Shown here in pieces: positions 7,705 through 14,926 of a stretch of 41,857 nt of DNA. Position 1 is the stretch's first letter. Every line of letters starts with the position of its first letter. The stretch lies in contig JACVCJ010000030.1 of assembly GCA_016742095.1 (NCBI GenBank), positions 1 to 41,857 on the forward strand. The letters are read 5' to 3'. Origin of the DNA: Bacteroidia bacterium. GTDB taxonomy: Bacteria; Bacteroidota; Bacteroidia; CAIKAF01. A program made the position numbers and the translations under genes. The notes below the pieces were generated by a model. It was not told the DNA's origin, did not search any database, and worked only from the letters and a program-made list of their open reading frames with translations.

Positions 7705-8271
7705 TTACACCTGCCGGGATACCCTACGTACGGAGGCGTAGCGGAACAACAGACCGGCAATAAAGAACAGGCCGGCAAAAAATCCGCTGATGCCCAGTAT
7801 CTCTGTAGCCGAACCGCCGGAATAACGCTGCATACCCGTTAAGAGAGCAATGCCTGCCAGCAGTACCAGTAACAGGGACGCGGCATACATGGTACGTTCC
7901 ATCCCGGCCGCCTTCATACGGGCGCGCAGCGTACCGGCGATCAGTACAGGTATTACTACCATATACATCAGGTTGGCCGCATTGGGCCCGCTGCCGATGA
8001 GTCCCACCGCCAGGTTGGTCCAGATCATCAGGAACGCGGCGCCTAACGCCAGCGCGGCTGCCAGACGGTATACCCGGTTTACCGGTCCGCGGCTGAGCCA
8101 TACATAGGCCATTCCGGTGCCTGCTATCAGTGTGCCCATGACCAGGAAATCGGCAGGACTCCAGTTCACTTCTGTACTGAACTGCATGGCCACAAGAGGT
8201 ACCAGGAGCATAAGTGCGGTTACCAGTGCCACGATCCCTGCCGCCCGGGAAAATTTCTGCTGCTTTTTCAT
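7705..8271 (-). CDS. six-TM membrane protein of unknown family under operator control
   Basis: A 188-residue hydrophobic protein with about six transmembrane segments (near residues 12-33, 40-61, 70-94, 102-122, 130-149 and 158-180) and short polar loops. The start at MKKQQKFSR (8271) is chosen because it lies just downstream of a clear promoter; the in-frame extension to 8319 would begin inside that promoter. I do not recognise the family and no catalytic residues are evident. The last membrane segment is followed by a short Arg-rich end. The promoter carries a 19-bp interrupted palindrome between its -33 and -7 boxes, so the gene is probably repressed by a dimeric regulator encoded elsewhere. 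Confidence 0.75.
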   Translation of the reverse strand: MKKQQKFSRAAGIVALVTALMLLVPLVAMQFSTEVNWSPADFLVMGTLIAGTGMAYVWLSRGPVNRVYRLAAALALGAAFLMIWTNLAVGLIGSGPNAANLMYMVVIPVLIAGTLRARMKAAGMERTMYAASLLLVLLAGIALLTGMQRYSGGSATEILGISGFFAGLFFIAGLLFRYASVRRVSRQV

Positions 8272-8298
8272 AACATGAATTCTTTTGATCTTACAATT

Positions 8299-8330
8299 CA
8301 AAAGTACTTTGCATTTCAAAGTAAAACAAA
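8299..8330 (-). promoter_or_regulatory. promoter of the six-TM protein gene
   Basis: On the minus strand TTTG (8330-8327), 20 bases, then TACTTTTG (8306-8299) match both Bacteroidota promoter elements with standard spacing. The ATG follows 27 nt downstream. Confidence 0.7.
8305..8323. promoter_or_regulatory. operator: TACTTTG-n5-CAAAGTA inverted repeat
   Basis: Perfect 7-bp arms around a 5-base centre fill the spacer between the -33 and -7 boxes and share two bases with the -7 box. A dimeric repressor bound here would block RNA polymerase. The regulator is not identifiable in this window. Confidence 0.6.
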
Positions 8331-8510
8331 AAAACGGTCGAAATTTTATGTTAAAGTGCTTCTATGCAGGATCAGACGGGCTATCCCGGCAAATAATATT
8401 CCCGGGGAACAAAAAAATCCTGCGGATAAAATGTACGTAAACAAACGTTTCCTTTTTCCACAACCTGTAGCATCTGCACCACACTCCGGCGCCTGAAAAT
8501 GTCGTTCGTT

Positions 8511-9221
8511 TCAGTATTCCATATCGAAATAGCTGAAATTACCGCGGTCCCGGTACTTTTTGCTGAAGGCCACCATCAGGTATTGCCCGAAGGTCTTCAG
8601 GTAGCCCTGTTTCAGGAAGCGGCGGTTGGTCGTATATACATAGGTATTACTGATGCGAAATTTACGCGGGGCCACACGGTGCGTAAGGTCCCAGTCCTCG
8701 CCCAGGGCGATCTGTTCGTTAAATCCGCCCAGGCGCCTGTAGGCTTCGTTGCGCATCAGGATGAACATACCGGCCCCGAAGGCGCCAAACAAACGTGTAC
8801 GTGAGGCCAGACCGTGCGCAGCCCAGAGCAGGCGGTCGAGCCAGCGGGCATTTCGGCAGCGTATATAGGTGGTTACCAGGTCCAGCCGGCGCTTTTCGGC
8901 CAGTTGCAATGATTTTTCAATGGTATCCGGCTCTCCCAGTTCGATATCGGCATCCAGGAACAAAACGTAACGCGAACATGCATAACGTGCGCCCTGATTA
9001 CGCCCCACGGGGGGCAGTCCTCCCGGCACCACCTGTATGTTCAGGTGATCGCTGTAGCGGCCGATCACATCCAGGGTACGGTCCGTAGAACCGGCATCCG
9101 CAATAAATACAGGGGTTTGCGGGTTCACACAGGTTTGCCGGGTAAGTGACTCCAGCATTTTTCCGATATAGCCCTCTTCATTTCGGGCCGGGATCACGAT
9201 CGTAAGCATTTCTGTTCTCAT
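8511..9221 (-). CDS. family 2 glycosyltransferase
   Basis: A 236-residue GT-A fold glycosyltransferase. It begins with the GT2 signature LTIVIPARNEEGYIGKMLES. It has the nucleotide-binding DAGSTDRT (~40-47), the metal-binding DAD motif in VLFLDADIELG (~90-100), and the acidic ED of IALGEDWDLTHR (~180-190) near the acceptor site. There are no clear transmembrane segments, so it is probably cytosolic or peripheral. It would add a sugar from a nucleotide donor to a polysaccharide or lipid carrier; donor and acceptor are not predictable. It stands alone between htpG and the six-TM protein, all on the minus strand. No promoter box is obvious upstream. Confidence 0.85.
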   Translation of the reverse strand: MRTEMLTIVIPARNEEGYIGKMLESLTRQTCVNPQTPVFIADAGSTDRTLDVIGRYSDHLNIQVVPGGLPPVGRNQGARYACSRYVLFLDADIELGEPDTIEKSLQLAEKRRLDLVTTYIRCRNARWLDRLLWAAHGLASRTRLFGAFGAGMFILMRNEAYRRLGGFNEQIALGEDWDLTHRVAPRKFRISNTYVYTTNRRFLKQGYLKTFGQYLMVAFSKKYRDRGNFSYFDMEY

Positions 9222-9330
9222 ATATCATCCGTTTTGGGTTATCTTGATCTGTGTACGGCTGATAGAGGACCTCTACGTAAAAGGATACAAAAACCAGGCC
9301 AGTGCGTTTCGCATGCACTTCTGCCCTTTC

Positions 9331-9369
9331 CCCAAAAGAAAACCCGCCCTGCTGTTAACGGGACGGGTT
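9331..9369 (-). terminator. intrinsic terminator of htpG
   Basis: Read on the minus strand, the arms AACCCGtCCC and GGGCGGGTT (one bulged base) surround a ~10-base loop and are followed by TTTTCTTTT. It lies 20 bases past the htpG stop. Confidence 0.75.
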
Positions 9370-9389
9370 CCATAGACAAACAAAATAGC

Positions 9390-11204
9390 TTACAGCATTT
9401 CCAGGCTGCGCTTCACAAATTCGGTAAGCGCCTCGCCCTTCAGCAGGTTTTTATTCAGCAGTCCCAGCTGGAACACGTGACGGGCCACCGATTCCTGTTT
9501 TGCCGCGTCCGTTTCGAGCGAAAGGCGGATAAACAGGGGGTGATTGCTGTTGAGCAGTACTTTGTAACTGCCCGGAAAAGCGCCCATGAAACCGCCGCCG
9601 CCCACGGCCTGCATTTCCTGCATACGGCGCATAAATTCGTTTTCGGTGATAAGCACGGGAGCGTCTTTTTCGCTCAGGGCCGCAAATTCGAACTGGTAGC
9701 TGGTATCGCCGGCCACTTTTTCGAATACGGGTTTCAGCTGTGTCTTCTGTACTTCGGTAAGTATCTCCGGACGGGCCTCTCCCTTGTCGATGATCTTATC
9801 CAGTGCATCGCTGTCCACGCGGGTAAAACGCGTTTCGGGATACAATGCTTCCAGTTTGCTGATCACGTGTGCATCCAGCGGTGTATCGAGTAACACAACA
9901 TCGTAGCCCTGTTCGCGGGCGCCTGTGATATAGGCGTGCTGGGCCACCGCATCGTTCGTATACAGTACGATGAGTTTTCCGTCTTTATTTTTCTGTTCCG
10001 TGCCGATCTTTTCCATGTATTCCGGCAGGGTAAAATACGCGTCGGAAGTGGCAGAACGCAACAGGAAAAAGTCTTTGGTGCGCTCGGCGAACTTTTCGTC
10101 GGTAACCAGTCCGAAATTGATGAACAGTTTAATGTCGTTCCATTTGCTTTCGAGGTCGGCCCGGTTGTTCTTACACATATCGGCCAGTTTATCGGCCACC
10201 TTTTTGGTAATGTGATTACTGATCTTTTTTACATTCGGATCGCCCTGCAGGTAGCTGCGGCTCACGTTCAGCGGTATGTCCGGACTGTCCATCACGCCGT
10301 GCAGCAGGGTGAGGAATTCCGGCACGATGCCTTCCACGCTCTCGCTCACAAATACACGGTTGCTATACAGTTTGATCTTGTTGCGCTGTATCTCCATACG
10401 GTTCTCCATCCGCGGGAAGTACAGGATACCGGTGAGATTGAACGGGTAGTCCACATTGAGGTGAATATGGAACAGCGGTTCTTCAAAACTCATGGGATAC
10501 AGCTCGCGGTAGAAGTTCTTGTAATCCTCGTCGCTCAGTTCATTCGGTTTTTTCACCCAGGCCGGTTCGGTAGAGTTGATCTGCTCGTCTTCCAGGAAAA
10601 TAGGCACGGGCAGGAACTTACAGAATTTATCGAGCAGTTCGCGGATGCGTTCTTTGTCGAGGTATTGCTCGTCTTCGGGATTCAGGAAGAGTTTCACCTC
10701 GGTACCGCGTTCTGTTTTTTCAATCTCTTCGAGGGTATATTCGGGGCTGCCGTCGCAGGTCCATTTCACGGCGGGCGCACCGGTATACGATTTTGTAGAG
10801 AGTTCTACTTTCTGCGCCACCATAAAGGCCGAGTAAAAACCCAGTCCGAAATTACCGATGATGCCGGCGCCCTCGGTGCCTTCGTATTTACTTACAAACT
10901 CTTTCGCACCGGAAAATGCGATCTGGTTAATGTATTTCTCTACTTCATCGGCGCTCATACCCAGACCGGTATCGCGGATGGAGAGCGTTTTATTTTCCGT
11001 GTCGATCACTACGTCGATGCGCAGGTTGTCGATATCGCCTGTATTTTCGCCGCGGGCCGCCAGGGTTTTCAGTTTGGTGCAGGCGTCGGTGGCATTGGAT
11101 ACCAGTTCGCGCAGGAAAATTTCGTGCTCGCTGTAGAGGAATTTCTTGATGATCGGAAAGATATTCTCCGTTTGTACACTGATGTTTCCGGTTTTCATAG
11201 TCAT
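9390..11204 (-). CDS. htpG: molecular chaperone HtpG (Hsp90)
   Basis: A 604-residue Hsp90 family chaperone of the cytosol. The N-terminal GHKL ATPase is plain: IFLRELVSNATDA (~30-42), IRDTGLGM (~75-82), the lid segment IAFSGAKEF, and GNFGLGFYSAFMVA. The middle domain includes the FPRMENRMEIQRNKIKLYSNRVFV-like client/ATPase region (as short pieces) and LNVSRSYLQGD. The C-terminal dimerisation region (~480-604) is also present. Length is close to other Bacteroidota HtpG proteins and slightly shorter than in E. coli. Two starts six bases apart (11204 and 11198) are possible; the second gives the more typical MxxGNISV beginning. A palindrome at 11265-11277, shared with groES, lies 61 nt upstream, and a terminator follows the gene. 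Confidence 0.97.
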   Translation of the reverse strand: MTMKTGNISVQTENIFPIIKKFLYSEHEIFLRELVSNATDACTKLKTLAARGENTGDIDNLRIDVVIDTENKTLSIRDTGLGMSADEVEKYINQIAFSGAKEFVSKYEGTEGAGIIGNFGLGFYSAFMVAQKVELSTKSYTGAPAVKWTCDGSPEYTLEEIEKTERGTEVKLFLNPEDEQYLDKERIRELLDKFCKFLPVPIFLEDEQINSTEPAWVKKPNELSDEDYKNFYRELYPMSFEEPLFHIHLNVDYPFNLTGILYFPRMENRMEIQRNKIKLYSNRVFVSESVEGIVPEFLTLLHGVMDSPDIPLNVSRSYLQGDPNVKKISNHITKKVADKLADMCKNNRADLESKWNDIKLFINFGLVTDEKFAERTKDFFLLRSATSDAYFTLPEYMEKIGTEQKNKDGKLIVLYTNDAVAQHAYITGAREQGYDVVLLDTPLDAHVISKLEALYPETRFTRVDSDALDKIIDKGEARPEILTEVQKTQLKPVFEKVAGDTSYQFEFAALSEKDAPVLITENEFMRRMQEMQAVGGGGFMGAFPGSYKVLLNSNHPLFIRLSLETDAAKQESVARHVFQLGLLNKNLLKGEALTEFVKRSLEML

Positions 11205-11264
11205 AGTTTACTGTATAAATTACCGGAATGACGTCTTCAAAAAAAATACCAAACCCGGCCAAAC

Positions 11265-11277
11265 TGACAAATTGTCA
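11265..11277. promoter_or_regulatory. TGACA-n3-TGTCA palindrome upstream of htpG
   Basis: A perfect 5-bp inverted repeat with a 3-base centre. On the minus strand it reads TTGACAATTTGTCAGTTTG with its flanks. A close relative lies before groES (37838-37850). A T-rich -7-like run (TATTTTTTTTG) follows at about 11249-11239. It is a candidate heat-shock control site. Confidence 0.45.
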
Positions 11278-11341
11278 ATGGGTGCGAATAAAACACCGTC
11301 GTTTCAAAGCAATGTCCAACAGAAAAAAACTGAGTTCCGGC

Positions 11342-13123
11342 TTAATAATCGAACGAACTGTCCCTTAATTTGTTCCGGTAACTGTTGAAAATGGCCGATT
11401 TAGATACGAATCCCTGGTACATACCCTGATCGACCACCGGCAGGTTCCAGGCCCCGGTCTTGTCAAACTTCTTCATCACCTCGTCCAGGCTGTCGTTCGA
11501 TGATACCAGCGCCGGCGGCTGCACCATCAGGTCCCTTACTTTCAGGGCCTGGTTGGGTTCACGGTCAAAGATCACGGCCCGTATGGAATCCAGCAGGATA
11601 ATGCCCTCCAGTTTACCGTAATCGTTCAGTACGGGAAATATATTGCGTTTTCCTTCGGAGATCTTCTGTATCAGTATGTCCAGGCTGTCGTCCGGCCGCA
11701 CCGAAGGCAGACCGGTTTCAAGGATGGTATACACTTTCATGCTGGCCAGTATGGTCTGGTCGCGGTCGCCCGTAAAGGCCCTGCCGCTTTTGGCCAGCTC
11801 TTTTACGTCCATGGAATAGGGTTCGAAATAGCGCGACATGGCATAACTGATCGAAGACACGATCATAAGCGGGATCATCAGGTTATAGCCGCCCGTGATC
11901 TCGGCAATAAGGAAGATGGCCGTCAGCGGTGCATGGTACACGCCGCTGAGGATACCCGCCATGCCCACCAGGGTAAAATTGCTTTCGGGCAGTTTAAAAT
12001 CGAGCAGGTTGAAAAAGCGCGACAGGAAAAAACCGGCGTAGGCGCCCACGAAAAGCGAAGGGGCAAAATTACCCCCGTTACCGCCGCTGCCCAGGGTGAT
12101 ACCGGTGGCCAGGGCCTTGAATATCATGACAAAACCCACGAAAATGAGCAGTACCCATTCGTTGCGGCCGAAGCGCTCCAGTACGCTGCCCTCGATCACG
12201 TTGCCTGCCTGGTTATCGGCCAGCCAGCGGATGCTTTCGTAACCTTCGCCAAATAAGGTAGGAAATACGAAAATAAGCGCCGCCAGTGCCGAACCGCCCA
12301 GTACGGACTTTTGCAGGATGCCGAATTCCCGGTCGCGGAAATAATGCTCTACCCGGGTAAAGAAACGGGAGTGGTACACGGCCACAGTCCCGGTAAAAAG
12401 GCCCAGCAGCAGGTAAAACGGCAGGTTGGAATAATTAAAGTCCTGTGTGGCCTTGAAATTCAGCAAAATATCGCCGTGCAGTATGATATTGGACACCAGG
12501 GCGCCCGTAGCTGCTGAGATAATAAGCGGAATAAAGGCCGAAATACTGATATCGAGCAGCAGCACCTCGATGGCAAAAAGTACCCCGGCAATAGGCGCAT
12601 TGAAGGCCGCACCGATACCCGCCGCCGCACCGCAGGCAATGAGCAGGATGCGATCTTTATACGAAAGCTGGTAGCGCTGGGCAAAATTGCTGCCGAAGGC
12701 CGCACCGGTAAGGGCAATGGGTGCCTCCAGTCCGGCCGAACCACCGAGACCTACCGTGAGCGAACTGGTAACGATATGTCCGTACATGTGCTCGCGGGGA
12801 ATGATACCCGATTTGTTGGCCACGCTCTCGTGAACAAAACCCACGCCCTTGCGCAGGCGTCCCTTGAAAAAATAACGGACCACCAGCTGGGTAAAAAGGA
12901 TCCCCAGTAAGGGCAGAAAGAGGTAATAATAGTTGAAATTGGCTCCTTTATTGAAGGTAGCGATCACAAATACCCAGTGTACAAAGGTTTTGAGCACGAT
13001 GGCCGCCAGGCCCATGGAAAGGCCGATGACCACACTGGCCAGGAAAAGGAACTGCCGGGCTGAAAGCCTCCCCTGGATAAACCGCACAGACTGGAAAAAG
13101 AAATTACTTTTCGGAGCTCGCAT
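11342..13123 (-). CDS. ClC-family chloride channel/antiporter with C-terminal CBS pair
   Basis: A 593-residue inner-membrane protein. The ClC selectivity motifs are in order: GGSAGLEAPIALTGAAFGS (~120-140, with the gating Glu of the GxEGP motif kept and Gly replaced by Ala), GAAAGIGAAFNAPIAG (~165-180) and GSGGNGGNFAPSLFVGAYAG (~345-365). About ten hydrophobic helices span residues 20-430. Two CBS domains follow (~450-590, e.g. LETGLPSVRPDDSLDILIQKI and LMVQPPALVSSNDSLDEVMKKF). Whether it is a channel or a Cl-/H+ exchanger cannot be told here. The start at MRAPKSNF (13123) is preferred because a promoter box lies directly before it; the longer frame to 13195 would run into the pckA terminator. 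Confidence 0.93.
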   Translation of the reverse strand: MRAPKSNFFFQSVRFIQGRLSARQFLFLASVVIGLSMGLAAIVLKTFVHWVFVIATFNKGANFNYYYLFLPLLGILFTQLVVRYFFKGRLRKGVGFVHESVANKSGIIPREHMYGHIVTSSLTVGLGGSAGLEAPIALTGAAFGSNFAQRYQLSYKDRILLIACGAAAGIGAAFNAPIAGVLFAIEVLLLDISISAFIPLIISAATGALVSNIILHGDILLNFKATQDFNYSNLPFYLLLGLFTGTVAVYHSRFFTRVEHYFRDREFGILQKSVLGGSALAALIFVFPTLFGEGYESIRWLADNQAGNVIEGSVLERFGRNEWVLLIFVGFVMIFKALATGITLGSGGNGGNFAPSLFVGAYAGFFLSRFFNLLDFKLPESNFTLVGMAGILSGVYHAPLTAIFLIAEITGGYNLMIPLMIVSSISYAMSRYFEPYSMDVKELAKSGRAFTGDRDQTILASMKVYTILETGLPSVRPDDSLDILIQKISEGKRNIFPVLNDYGKLEGIILLDSIRAVIFDREPNQALKVRDLMVQPPALVSSNDSLDEVMKKFDKTGAWNLPVVDQGMYQGFVSKSAIFNSYRNKLRDSSFDY

Positions 13124-13127
13124 GCAG

Positions 13128-13135
13128 CAAAAGTA
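13128..13135 (-). promoter_or_regulatory. -7 box (TACTTTTG) four bases before the ClC start codon
   Basis: A perfect TAnnTTTG on the minus strand, with only CTGC between it and the ATG. Transcription from it would start at or next to the start codon, giving an mRNA with little or no leader. No clear -33 TTTG is seen. Confidence 0.5.
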
Positions 13136-13150
13136 GACATTCCGGGCCGG

Positions 13151-13189
13151 GCATAAAAGAAAAAAGCCACCCGCAACGGATGGCTTTTT
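13151..13189 (-). terminator. intrinsic terminator of pckA
   Basis: On the minus strand a 13-bp stem (AAAAAGCCATCCG / CGGGTGGCTTTTT, one G-U pair) has a TTG loop and runs into TTTTCTTTT. It starts 17 bases after the pckA stop and separates pckA from the ClC gene. Confidence 0.85.
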
Positions 13190-13206
13190 CCACACTGTAT
13201 TTTTAA

Positions 13207-14820
13207 TTATGCGTTCACGGCCGCTTTGGGAGCCCCTTCCAGGATCTCGTCGTTAGCGTAGTCTGCATATTTCTCGAAGTTCTTTTTGAACAATCCGGCC
13301 AGTTTCAGCGCTGCGGCATCGTACGCGGCAGTATCTGCCCAGGTACCACGCGGGTTCAGCAGTTCAAAAGGCACGTCCGGACAGCTGTTCGGCATCGACA
13401 GTCCGAATATCTCGTGCTGTGTATACCCCACGTTGTCCAGTTCGCCGTTAAGCGCGGCAGTGATCATGGCACGGGTATATTTAAGCGACATACGGCTGCC
13501 CACTCCGTAGGCGCCACCGCTCCAGCCTGTATTGATAAGCCAGATACGTACGTCGTTCTCTTTCATTTTTTTACCCAGCAGTTCGGCATATTTGGTCGGA
13601 TGCAGGGGCATAAAGGCGCTTCCGAAGCAGGCGGAGAACGTTGCCTGGGGTTCGATCACACCGGCCTCTGTACCAGCCACCTTAGCCGTATATCCGCTGA
13701 TAAAGTGGTACATGGCCTGGCCCGGGGTAAGACGGCTGATGGGCGGTAATACGCCGTAGGCATCGGCCGTGAGGTAGAAAATATTGCGCGGAACCGGTCC
13801 AACCGAAGGTGTAACGATGTTGTCGATGAAATCGATCGGGTACGATACGCGGGTATTTTCGGTAATGGACTTATCGGCGTAGTTCACTTCGCGGGTGCCC
13901 GGATGCAGCCCGATGTTCTCGAGCAGGGCGCCGAATTTAATGGCGTTGAATATCTGGGGTTCTTTCTCGGCCGAGAGGTCGATGCATTTGGCATAGCAGC
14001 CGCCTTCGAAGTTAAAAACGCCGCGATCGCTCCAGCCGTGCTCGTCGTCCCCGATCAGGGTACGGTCCGGGTCGCTGGAAAGCGTGGTCTTACCGGTGCC
14101 GGACAGGCCAAAGAACACGGCCGTGTCGCCTTTTACGCCGATATTGGCCGAGCAGTGCATGCTCAGTACGTTTTTCTGATGCGGCAGGATAAAGTTCAGG
14201 GCCGAGAAGATCGATTTCTTGATCTCACCGGTATAGCCTGTACCACCGATCAGTACAATTTTTTTGGAAAAGTTCAGGATGGCAAAGTTATGCTGACGGG
14301 TACCGTCCACAGCCGGGTTTGCAAAGAAACCGGGCGCATTGATGATGTGCCATTCCGCCTCAAAGGTCTGGATCTCTTCGTCGGTAGGACGCAGGAACAG
14401 GTTGTAGGCGAACATATTGCTCCAGGGATACTCGGTTACCACACGTACGTTCATACGGTACTCGGGATCGGCACATACAAAGCTGTCGCGTACGTAGATG
14501 TCTTTTCCCTGCAGGTAAGCGGTCATTTTCTGCTGCAGCTGGTCGAACTTTGCTGCATCAAACTTAATGTTAATATCACCCCACCATACTGCGTTTTCTG
14601 TAACTTCGTCACATACAATAAAGCGGTCTTTGGGAGAACGGCCGGTAAACTCGCCGGTTTCCACCGCAAGTGTTCCGTTTTCTGTAAGGAATCCCTGGCC
14701 CAGGATCAGTGTTTCTTCGGTTAATTCTGCCGGTGAAGCATTCCACCAAATACTGTCCACATTGCAGATGCCCAGGTGGTCAACACTCGCGTTCGGGCTC
14801 TTTTTGCCGTATTCTGTCAT
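13207..14820 (-). CDS. pckA: phosphoenolpyruvate carboxykinase (ATP)
   Basis: A 537-residue ATP-type PEP carboxykinase, converting oxaloacetate and ATP to PEP, CO2 and ADP at the entry to gluconeogenesis, or running in reverse in some anaerobes. Visible signatures are GEFTGRSPKDRF (~57-67), NAPGF (161-165), the kinase-1a P-loop GLSGTGKTTLS (238-248), the kinase-2 / metal-binding LIGDDEHGW (~255-263), the GGCYAKCIDLS segment and NTGWSGG near the adenine site. Length matches the family. It is cytosolic. It is monocistronic: a strong promoter precedes it and an intrinsic terminator follows. Confidence 0.97.
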   Translation of the reverse strand: MTEYGKKSPNASVDHLGICNVDSIWWNASPAELTEETLILGQGFLTENGTLAVETGEFTGRSPKDRFIVCDEVTENAVWWGDINIKFDAAKFDQLQQKMTAYLQGKDIYVRDSFVCADPEYRMNVRVVTEYPWSNMFAYNLFLRPTDEEIQTFEAEWHIINAPGFFANPAVDGTRQHNFAILNFSKKIVLIGGTGYTGEIKKSIFSALNFILPHQKNVLSMHCSANIGVKGDTAVFFGLSGTGKTTLSSDPDRTLIGDDEHGWSDRGVFNFEGGCYAKCIDLSAEKEPQIFNAIKFGALLENIGLHPGTREVNYADKSITENTRVSYPIDFIDNIVTPSVGPVPRNIFYLTADAYGVLPPISRLTPGQAMYHFISGYTAKVAGTEAGVIEPQATFSACFGSAFMPLHPTKYAELLGKKMKENDVRIWLINTGWSGGAYGVGSRMSLKYTRAMITAALNGELDNVGYTQHEIFGLSMPNSCPDVPFELLNPRGTWADTAAYDAAALKLAGLFKKNFEKYADYANDEILEGAPKAAVNA

Positions 14821-14852
14821 ATCGTATTTACTGAGAATTTAAAAATAAAGCG

Positions 14853-14884
14853 CAAAGGTAAGCAAAGCAAAAGCACCTTACAAA
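14853..14884 (-). promoter_or_regulatory. pckA promoter
   Basis: On the minus strand TTTG (14884-14881), 20 bases, TACCTTTG (14860-14853). Both elements and the spacing are a perfect match. The leader to the ATG is about 30 nt. Confidence 0.75.
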
Positions 14885-14926
14885 TACCCTCCGGCGAATT
14901 TTCGCACAGGAGATTAACAATTAACG

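Noticed and set aside
9936-11231. A 431-codon plus-strand frame opposite htpG
   Set aside because: Antisense shadow of a highly conserved gene; low-complexity Phe/Gly/Val-rich translation.
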